From: HGM11416 sp045596285
GTDB taxonomy: Bacteria > Bacillota > Clostridia > Christensenellales > Borkfalkiaceae
DNA length: 7,062 bases
Direction of reading: 5' to 3'
Assembly: GCA_045596285.1 (NCBI GenBank)
Contig: JAZOCA010000054.1
Location: 1 to 7,062, forward strand
The notes beneath the pieces were generated by a model that saw only the letters and a list, made by a program, of their open reading frames with translations, ran no database searches and was not told the DNA's origin. The position numbers and the translations under genes were made by a program. Shown here one piece after another: positions 1-5,656 of the stretch; the stretch's first letter is position 1, and every line of letters begins with the position of its first letter.

Positions 1-236
1 AAAAAATAATAAAAATTTATTTAAATTTAAGTAAGGGAAAAGTAACGTAACGATGCTACCAAAAAAACTTGAAATAAAAATTCTGTATTTTTTTCGCCGT
101 TCAGTCTTCTTTCTAAGAGTTAAACACAATAATAAATAATCAAATATAAAATTATCAACAAATAAATACTCTATGTAAACAACCATGTATGAATTATACC
201 TTATAGCAAATCGTTTTTTTTATAAATTATTGCAAC
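1..236. other. AT-rich non-coding stretch past the operon end
   Basis: This stretch lies beyond the terminator of the minus-strand operon and is very AT-rich, with many A and T runs. No reading frame here has both a plausible ribosome site and recognisable protein content. The frame starting at 53 (28 codons) has an AAGGG about 15 nt upstream, which is too far. The frame starting at 185 runs through the terminator hairpin and into the antisense of lysS. On the minus strand a TATAAT-like hexamer sits at 193-198, but it has no matching -35 element. I see no tRNA, repeat array or mobile-element end. It is best read as an intergenic spacer whose left neighbour lies outside the window. Confidence 0.6.
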
Positions 237-279
237 AAAAAAAGGTATTTTGTCATTTAAAAGACAAAACACCTTCTTT
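237..279 (-). terminator. Intrinsic terminator after lysS
   Basis: Read on the minus strand, AAGGTGTTTTGTC (275-263) pairs with GACAAAATACCTT (254-242) around an 8-nt loop at 262-255. This gives 13 consecutive pairs including one G-U, and the stem can extend about four more pairs into the flanking A and U runs. It is followed directly by a run of seven U (243-237). On the plus strand the G-U position becomes an A-C mismatch and no U run follows the stem, so it favours minus-strand termination. It begins about 12-16 nt after the lysS stop codon and is the evident end of the operon. Confidence 0.9.
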
Positions 280-290
280 GATTTATTTAA

Positions 291-1862
291 TTAAAACTCA
301 AGTAAAGATATATATTTACTTTTATCAACAGCTGCAAGGAAGAGATATAACCTTGGTCCACTATCTTGACCGAATAGTAAATTATAAAAAACTTTGAAAA
401 ATCTCATTTGTTTTGCAGTGTTTTCTTTTTTACTTAAAGAAGGATCATTAATAATTGAATATAAGAATGATTGAACTTCTTTTTCTTCAATTATTTCCAC
501 ACCTTTCAAGTATTCGCATAGTTTGCCTACGGCAACTTTTTCATCTTCTAAAGCATTTTCATAATACGCCATATTCTTATCGCTTAAAAGTTTGAAAAGT
601 TTTGAAGGTTGATGATTGCATATCCAGTTTTTTACACGAAGAAGCCTTGCTTCATCACTTTCCCCAAACTCTACGCCTATTTTTGCCAGCATTTCACGAA
701 CAGATTGAGGATTAAAATCAACGATTGTAGCAACTGAAGCTAAAACGCCAAAAGGAACTTTTGAATAAGAATCTCTTCCACTAACCATACAGTAATCAAA
801 GACTGACGTAGTATATTCGTCAGCTTCGCCTTTTTTGTACGATTCAAGGCTCTTGTCAAATTCGCTATAATGACGAATTATGGTATCGTCAAAATTAAAT
901 GCAAAACCTGCTTCAGGGGCATATTTTGCAAACAACCATCTTACCATATCTGGTTCATAGACCTTTAATACGGCAGCAGGTGTTATATTGTTACCCGTTG
1001 AAGAGTGCATATCTCCAAGTCCAGCTATAGAAAGCCACCCATAACCTTGGAATAAAGGAGGTTCAACACCTAAAATATTCTTTGCAATATCACACGCAAC
1101 TACATAACTTCCACTTGCCGCAGCATGATCTATTCCACCTGGTTCAAAGTCTACGCCTTCATATCCCCAACGCATTGGCCAGTCTACCTTCCAAACAAGT
1201 TTAATGTGACCGTACTCTTTAACGTTTACAGTTTCAGTATGACCGCAGATTTTGCAACGATAAGTAAGTTCTTCACCATCTTCTGATACGCTAAGTACTT
1301 CGGTAACATCTTTTTTACATACAGAACAATATACGTTTACAGGTGCATATTTTTCCCTTTCTTCCGCACTTTCTTCCTGTGTTTTATACTTCAAAAGAAC
1401 GTCGTAAATTTCCTTCCTGTTCTTAAGAGCAAAAACTATACCTTCTGCATAAGCATTTGAAGTATACATTTTTGCTTGATATCTATAATCGGGGTGAATA
1501 TCAAGTTCTTCTAAAGAAGCTTCAAATTCTTTTTCATTATACTCTGCATAAGAAGAATATATTCCGTGAGGATCAGGAATTTCAGCATAAGGCATACCTA
1601 AATATCTATCAAATCCTTCGGTTATTTTTGCAATATTAGAAGGAACTTTTCTAAGCCTGTCATATTCATCCCAAGAAAAAAGCAATTTTGCCTTTTTCCC
1701 AAGTTTTTGTAATGCGCGAACAACGTAATAACTTGTTGCTATATCGCGGAAATTACCGATATGAACAGAACCTGAAGGGCTTATGCCCGCTGCACATACG
1801 TATTCTTCCTTATTTGGTTTTTTTTCAATGATCTCTCTTGCAATCTTTTCAGCCCAATGCAT
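291..1862 (-). CDS. lysS: Class I lysyl-tRNA synthetase (LysRS-I)
   Basis: Attaches lysine to tRNA-Lys in the cytoplasm using ATP. This is the class I (Rossmann-fold, archaeal-type) enzyme, unrelated to the common bacterial class II LysRS. In the 523-residue product the HIGN signature is at residues 34-37, after SPSGSV. The KMSKS-equivalent loop reads MHSSTGN at 285-291. Two CxxC pairs (C179/C182 and C203/C206) form a probable zinc ribbon inserted in the catalytic domain. The C-terminal 200 residues are helical, as expected for the anticodon-binding region. Length is typical of the family. I start at ATG 1862 because GGAGG lies 12 nt upstream; the upstream ATG at 1895 has no ribosome site and would overlap the kinase gene by 29 nt. 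The gene is last in the operon, 4 nt after the kinase stop, and is followed by a terminator. Whether the genome also has a class II LysRS cannot be told from here. Confidence 0.95.
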   Translation of the reverse strand: MHWAEKIAREIIEKKPNKEEYVCAAGISPSGSVHIGNFRDIATSYYVVRALQKLGKKAKLLFSWDEYDRLRKVPSNIAKITEGFDRYLGMPYAEIPDPHGIYSSYAEYNEKEFEASLEELDIHPDYRYQAKMYTSNAYAEGIVFALKNRKEIYDVLLKYKTQEESAEEREKYAPVNVYCSVCKKDVTEVLSVSEDGEELTYRCKICGHTETVNVKEYGHIKLVWKVDWPMRWGYEGVDFEPGGIDHAAASGSYVVACDIAKNILGVEPPLFQGYGWLSIAGLGDMHSSTGNNITPAAVLKVYEPDMVRWLFAKYAPEAGFAFNFDDTIIRHYSEFDKSLESYKKGEADEYTTSVFDYCMVSGRDSYSKVPFGVLASVATIVDFNPQSVREMLAKIGVEFGESDEARLLRVKNWICNHQPSKLFKLLSDKNMAYYENALEDEKVAVGKLCEYLKGVEIIEEKEVQSFLYSIINDPSLSKKENTAKQMRFFKVFYNLLFGQDSGPRLYLFLAAVDKSKYISLLEF

Positions 1863-1866
1863 AGTA

Positions 1867-2433
1867 TTATTTTTCCTCCGTTTTATATTGTTCATATTTT
1901 TGTATCATTAACTGCGCAACTTCTTCAGGGGTAAGTTTAGTTGTATCGATCACACAATCATAATTATCCATATCCAGTATATCTACACCATAACACTGCG
2001 TATACCGTATTTGCTCTGCTTGACGGCGTTCTTTAATTTTCTTAACAGCTTCTTCTACTGAAGCGTAAGATTCTGAACACCTATTAGCACACATAATTCT
2101 CTTTGCAGCTTCTTCGGTATCTGTTTTAAGGTAAAAACTATAGGTGGATGGGACGAAATGAAAACCCAAACGAGAATCTACGATATAACTGCCAGCTTTT
2201 CCTTCGTAAGCCTTTTGATAGTCGTCAAAAATCTTATCGAATTCAGGCTTTCCAACGATAAATTTATTAAACTCTACGGCATCCATATTCATTTCCATAG
2301 CCATCTTTCTATTTATACTGCCAATGGAAACAATTTCAGCATTCATTTTTTCTGCTAAAATTTTACATACCGTAGATTTACCGCTACCTAAATCGCCAGT
2401 TACCGATATTCTAAACTCCATCTCTTTAATCAT
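1867..2433 (-). CDS. cmk: Archaeal-type cytidylate kinase (CMP/dCMP kinase)
   Basis: Likely transfers phosphate from ATP to CMP or dCMP, giving CDP or dCDP for RNA, DNA and phospholipid precursors in the cytoplasm. The 188-residue product has a P-loop, GDLGSGKST, at residues 13-21. VDSRLGFHF at about 85-93 is in the nucleotide-monophosphate site region. A lid-like stretch RRQAEQIRY is at 136-144, followed by YGVDILD (148-154) and YDCVIDTT (158-165). This RY..YG.DI...YD.VI.T order is what I know from the short archaeal-type CMP kinase family, not from the longer (about 220 residue) E. coli Cmk. ATG 2433 is preferred to the in-frame ATG at 2421 because GGGAG lies 7 nt before it. Its start overlaps the stop of the small upstream gene as ATGA, so translation is probably coupled. 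The family assignment is firm as a P-loop NMP-kinase-like protein. CMP as substrate is inferred from family, and the symbol is tentative. Confidence 0.78.
   Translation of the reverse strand: MIKEMEFRISVTGDLGSGKSTVCKILAEKMNAEIVSIGSINRKMAMEMNMDAVEFNKFIVGKPEFDKIFDDYQKAYEGKAGSYIVDSRLGFHFVPSTYSFYLKTDTEEAAKRIMCANRCSESYASVEEAVKKIKERRQAEQIRYTQCYGVDILDMDNYDCVIDTTKLTPEEVAQLMIQKYEQYKTEEK
1875..1879 (-). promoter_or_regulatory. Ribosome binding site of lysS
   Basis: GGAGG on the minus strand, 12 nt before ATG 1862 and inside the last codons of the kinase gene. The spacing is longer than the usual 5-9 nt, but this is the only strong site near either candidate start, so it decides for 1862 over 1895. Its position inside the preceding gene means that translation of the kinase passes over it, which is compatible with coupled translation. 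Confidence 0.75.
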
Positions 2434-2897
2434 AATTTAACTCCCTGTGTCTGTGCAAAAGCAATAATTTTTGCAAGTAATTTATCTTTTTTTATAGCGG
2501 GAATACCCGTTAAAGAACACATGATTATGTATATCTTATAAATATCTTTGATAATTGAAGCTGTTTCTCGTTTTTCATAAAATTTATCAACTGCAACAGA
2601 AATGAGTAAAGCGTGAGGATCAGTATTGATTATTATTTTTGCTTTTTCATAACTCTGATCTATTGAATCTAAGCCAGTAAAAATATCTGCATGTGATAGA
2701 ACAGACCAAATAAAACGCATCTCCTCTTCTTTAATATCTCTACCAGACATACAAGAAACAAGAAATAGGGCTTGCAAATATTCTTCAAGATTAACTATAA
2801 TTTCCTTTGCCGTATAAGCAAAATTGCGATTTGCAAAATACCCAGTATATATATCAATAACCTTGTTTTCAAGATCAAACAAAATCTCTTTAGCCAA
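2430..2897 (-). CDS. Small helical protein of unknown function, start uncertain
   Basis: A 155-residue frame when read from TTG 2897. I do not recognise the family with confidence. The protein is predicted mostly alpha-helical, with no signal peptide and no clear membrane segment. Two helical halves are visible: roughly 34-80, with SGRDIKEEEMRFI around 51-63, and 92-150, with DPHALLISVAVDKFY at 93-107. The pattern of a helix, an acidic loop with EEE, then another helix vaguely resembles TerB-like helical domains that occur in Bacillota ATPase-associated proteins. That is a guess. It stops in a 4-nt ATGA overlap with the kinase start. The start is doubtful: TTG 2897 has no Shine-Dalgarno site, unlike parC, the kinase and lysS. 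It also lies inside what looks like a continuous helix (TLDEAISLAKEILFDLENK), and the frame stays open for 89 more codons upstream. The N terminus is therefore probably longer than this minimal call. Confidence 0.6.
   Translation of the reverse strand: MAKEILFDLENKVIDIYTGYFANRNFAYTAKEIIVNLEEYLQALFLVSCMSGRDIKEEEMRFIWSVLSHADIFTGLDSIDQSYEKAKIIINTDPHALLISVAVDKFYEKRETASIIKDIYKIYIIMCSLTGIPAIKKDKLLAKIIAFAQTQGVKL
2441..2445 (-). promoter_or_regulatory. Ribosome binding site of the kinase gene
   Basis: GGGAG on the minus strand, 7 nt before ATG 2433 and inside the last codons of the upstream small gene. It selects ATG 2433 over ATG 2421, whose upstream AAAGAG directly abuts the codon and is a poor site. 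Confidence 0.75.
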
Positions 2898-3164
2898 AGA
2901 AATCGCTTCATCTAACGTAATAAATTTAACTGTATTCCTTGCGCTTTGAGTTTCCTCAGCATGAATTTCATTTTGCTTAACGGCGTTAAAATCGTTTATT
3001 CCGCTATCAATCAGTGTGAAATCTTGTTTTGATTCGTCATCTTCCTTAGCAAAGACTTTCGATTTTTCAGATTTTACGTCTACAAGAACAACTTCTCTTC
3101 TTTTTAAGCCTTTGCTTTTTATTAAATTGTTCTCTTCTATCGTAAAATCAGCGTTGCCTGGCGA
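2898..3164 (-). other. Coding-like in-frame extension lacking a standard start codon
   Basis: Hand translation of the small protein's frame upstream of TTG 2897 runs 89 codons without a stop, until TAA at 3167-3165, which lies inside the end of parC. None of these codons is ATG, GTG or TTG. The text looks like protein rather than random DNA: a basic and hydrophobic start (IKSKGLKRREVVLVDV), a charged linker (SKVFAKEDDESKQDF), then TVKFITLDEAISLAKEI leading into the called protein. The four minus-strand ATGs in the interval (3040, 2971, 2962, 2911) are all in one other frame and give short or shadow products. Non-standard start candidates in frame include CTG 3014, ATA 3140 and 3122, and ATT 2921, none with a good ribosome site. 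The stretch is probably translated, or was until recently, but how is unclear. Confidence 0.6.
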
Positions 3165-5592
3165 TTACGTAAACACTTTCTGGTTGGCAAGCTCCAATAC
3201 CCGTTATAGGTTTACCCTTGGTGGTACGATTTTCTACAACAACTTTTGAACTATCTGAGTATAGCATAGTGCCAAGCCTGTCTATTATGGCAAAATCAAC
3301 CTTTTCGCCTCCCATAAGCCATTTTACAAAGACAACGCATTCTGCGCCAACGTCACCTAATTCTACAAGTTTAACGCCCTTTCTAGCCCTTGCAAGCTTA
3401 TTTATAGTACCAAGTATTACGCGCTTAAACGTACCGAAACTTGTACCCACTAAAATTTCACCGTTAAAATCGTCGTCTACCTGCGTTGCATATACTACTT
3501 TATCATCATCTGAAACTTCCATGCCCTTTACACCACCAGCCGCTCTACCTTGTTCTGGTATTTCACTATCGGCATACAAGCACATACCTTTTTCTGTCGC
3601 AAAGAATAAATTAGTATTTGCTCGATATTGTTCTACGCCGATAACTTCATCGCCAGGTTTTAGTTTTGTTGCCTGATAGAACTGCTTAATCAAGCCGTAT
3701 TCGGACCAATCTGAAAGTTTTACAAAACCGCCCTTTGTGAAGAAATACAACTTTCCTTCAGGCATAGGTTCGCCTTCCTTAATCGCAAACATTGCAACGG
3801 GTTTTTCGCTTCCAGCCTTTTTAAATAATTGATCGAATTTAACACCGGGAGCGTAAGCACCCTTAGATTCTGGAAGAAGTTCCACGTCCATCTTGTAGCA
3901 ATTACCCAAATTAGTAAATGCTAAAATCGTCTGCGTGGTGTCTACGTGAACGAAATATTTAAACAATTCTTTTTTATTCGGCGCACTTTCAGATAGCATG
4001 CGTTTATAAGCAGACTGTTTTATCTTTCTTATAAGACCATTTGCACACATTCCTACAACAAAATGTTCTATGGGGCGAACATCGTCGTATTTTTCAACCG
4101 TGATTTCTTCAATTGCTCCAACGATTTGAGAGCGTCTATCTTCGCGGTGCTTTTTCTTAATTTCACGTAGTTCTTCTTTTATGATAGACATTTGCATTTT
4201 TTTGCTATCTAAAATTCTTTGCAAATGAGCTATTCTTTCTTTTAATTCTTGAAGTTCTTTTTTAAGATTATCAATTTCTAACTTTGTTAATCTTGCAAGA
4301 CGTAAATCTAAAATTGCCTGCGCTTGCTTTTCGGTTAATTCAAATCTCTTTCTCAAATTCTGCCTAGCGGTTGCAGTATCTGGAGATTTCTTAATTATTT
4401 GAATTACTTCGTCAATATTAGTAACTGCAATTATAAGACCTTCTAAAATATGAGCGCGCTCTTTTGCCTTATCAAGGTCAAACTTCGTTCTTCTTACTAT
4501 TACGTTTCTTTGATAATCAATGTAATATGTTAAAATTTCTATAAGCCCCATCTGTCTGGGTTTTCCCCCTGCAATGGCGACCATATTTATACCAAACGAT
4601 ACTTGTAATCCTGTGTTTTTATTTAAAAAGGCAATGATTTTGTCGGGATCAACATCTTTTTTAAGTTTAATTACGGCGCGCATGCCCTTTCTATCCGATT
4701 CATCGCATACGTCTGCAATACCGCCTAAAATTTCTTTATTTTTGTCGGTAAGTTCAGATATTTTGCGCAAAAGAGCCGCCTTATTCGTTTGATAAGGCAT
4801 CTCGGTAATAACAATATTCTTTTTATCCCCATCACCTTGCTCGACGTTAATTTTTGACTGAATGATTATTTTTCCCTTGCCCGTTTCGTATGCCTTTCTT
4901 AAATTATCACCACCAACAATATAGCCCCCCGTAGGGAAATCTGGTCCCTTGATAATCTTCATTAACTCGTCAAGTTTCATCTTCGGATTATCTATAAGCG
5001 CGCAAGTGCCGTCAATAACTTCTGTTAAATTGTGTGGAGGAATATTCGTCGCTAATCCAACAGCTATACCAGAAGTTCCATTTACTAATAAGTTAGGATA
5101 CCGTCCTGGTAACGTTACAGGTTCTTGAAGTGAATCATCAAAGTTTAAATCCCAATCTACCGTATTTTTGTCTAAATCGCGTAAAAGTTCCAACGCTAAA
5201 GACTGTAGTCTAACTTCGGTATAACGCATCGCAGCGGCACTGTCACCATCTATTGAACCAAAGTTACCATGACCTTGTACTAATGGCGCTCTCATGTTAA
5301 AAGGTTGCGCTAAACGAACCATTGCATCATATACGGAAGAATCCCCATGAGGATGGTATTTTGCAAGACAGTCACCTACTACCCTCGCGCTCTTTTTAAA
5401 ATCCTTATCAGGAAGCATTCCTTGATCGTACATTGAATATAAAATTCTTCTTTGAACGGGTTTTAATCCGTCCTCAACGCGAGGAAGCGCTCTATCCATG
5501 ATAACGTATTCCGCATATGGAATCATGCAGTTATGAAGCACGTCCTCTAGCGAATTTGTTACTATATTATCCTTTTTTTCTATTATTTCCAT
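3148..5592 (-). CDS. parC: DNA topoisomerase IV/gyrase subunit A
   Basis: The breakage-reunion subunit of a type IIA topoisomerase, which cuts both strands, stays linked to the 5' ends through a tyrosine and lets a second duplex pass. The 814-residue product has the winged-helix/tower region with KPVQRRILYSM (44-54), the quinolone-region stretch HPHGDSSVYDAMVR (80-93) and the catalytic Tyr124 in AAMRYTEVR. S85 and D89 match the E. coli GyrA Ser83/Asp87 positions and are the usual quinolone-susceptible residues. A long helical coiled coil spans about 435-485. A beta-pinwheel C-terminal domain runs from about 508 to the end, with blades such as GRAAGGVKGMEV (682-693) and GTFKRVILGTI (720-730). 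I find no canonical GyrA box (QRRGGKG) in the first blade, which favours ParC over GyrA; the N-terminal half is GyrA-like in places. ATG 5592 has AAGGA 7 nt upstream. It follows parE after 64 nt. It ends in CGC TGA, where the next gene's frame is already open. Confidence 0.95.
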   Translation of the reverse strand: MEIIEKKDNIVTNSLEDVLHNCMIPYAEYVIMDRALPRVEDGLKPVQRRILYSMYDQGMLPDKDFKKSARVVGDCLAKYHPHGDSSVYDAMVRLAQPFNMRAPLVQGHGNFGSIDGDSAAAMRYTEVRLQSLALELLRDLDKNTVDWDLNFDDSLQEPVTLPGRYPNLLVNGTSGIAVGLATNIPPHNLTEVIDGTCALIDNPKMKLDELMKIIKGPDFPTGGYIVGGDNLRKAYETGKGKIIIQSKINVEQGDGDKKNIVITEMPYQTNKAALLRKISELTDKNKEILGGIADVCDESDRKGMRAVIKLKKDVDPDKIIAFLNKNTGLQVSFGINMVAIAGGKPRQMGLIEILTYYIDYQRNVIVRRTKFDLDKAKERAHILEGLIIAVTNIDEVIQIIKKSPDTATARQNLRKRFELTEKQAQAILDLRLARLTKLEIDNLKKELQELKERIAHLQRILDSKKMQMSIIKEELREIKKKHREDRRSQIVGAIEEITVEKYDDVRPIEHFVVGMCANGLIRKIKQSAYKRMLSESAPNKKELFKYFVHVDTTQTILAFTNLGNCYKMDVELLPESKGAYAPGVKFDQLFKKAGSEKPVAMFAIKEGEPMPEGKLYFFTKGGFVKLSDWSEYGLIKQFYQATKLKPGDEVIGVEQYRANTNLFFATEKGMCLYADSEIPEQGRAAGGVKGMEVSDDDKVVYATQVDDDFNGEILVGTSFGTFKRVILGTINKLARARKGVKLVELGDVGAECVVFVKWLMGGEKVDFAIIDRLGTMLYSDSSKVVVENRTTKGKPITGIGACQPESVYVIARQR

Positions 5593-5599
5593 TGGCTTA

Positions 5600-5604
5600 T
5601 CCTT
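5600..5604 (-). promoter_or_regulatory. Ribosome binding site of parC
   Basis: AAGGA on the minus strand, 7 nt before ATG 5592, inside the 64-nt parE-parC spacer. The rest of that spacer (5605-5656) shows no terminator hairpin and no convincing -35/-10 pair, so parC is probably read from the parE transcript. Confidence 0.75.
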
Positions 5605-5656
5605 ATAGTCGAGTTAGCGTCACAACTTGAGTTCTTAAAACACAAATGTCTATGAA

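Noticed and set aside
53..139. 28-codon plus-strand frame starting MLPKKLEIKILYFF, with AAGGG upstream
   Set aside because: The AAGGG is about 15 nt from the ATG, the frame is short and in very AT-rich DNA, and nothing else supports translation.
193..198. TATAAT-like hexamer on the minus strand in the left spacer
   Set aside because: No -35 element at the proper distance and it lies just downstream of the operon terminator in AT-rich DNA, where such hexamers are expected by chance.
185..397. 70-residue plus-strand frame at the left end
   Set aside because: It runs through the terminator hairpin and then the antisense of the lysS 3' end; no ribosome site and low-complexity content.
1862..1895. 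Longer lysS start at ATG 1895 (11 extra residues, MNNIKRRKNNT)
   Set aside because: No ribosome site upstream, overlaps the kinase by 29 nt, and the extra residues are low-complexity; GGAGG favours ATG 1862.
3148..3167. UGA read as tryptophan (code 4), making ParC longer in its own frame
   Set aside because: UGG is used for Trp throughout, and reading past the UGA in the same frame gives a Lys/Arg/Cys-rich non-protein-like text with another UGA soon after.
3218..3676. 152-residue plus-strand frame antisense to parC
   Set aside because: Ser/Thr/Pro-rich shadow of the well-conserved parC pinwheel frame; no independent evidence.
5593..5656. Possible internal promoter or hairpin in the parE-parC spacer
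   Set aside because: TTGTGA and TATAAG are only 12 nt apart and no stem longer than about 4 bp was found.
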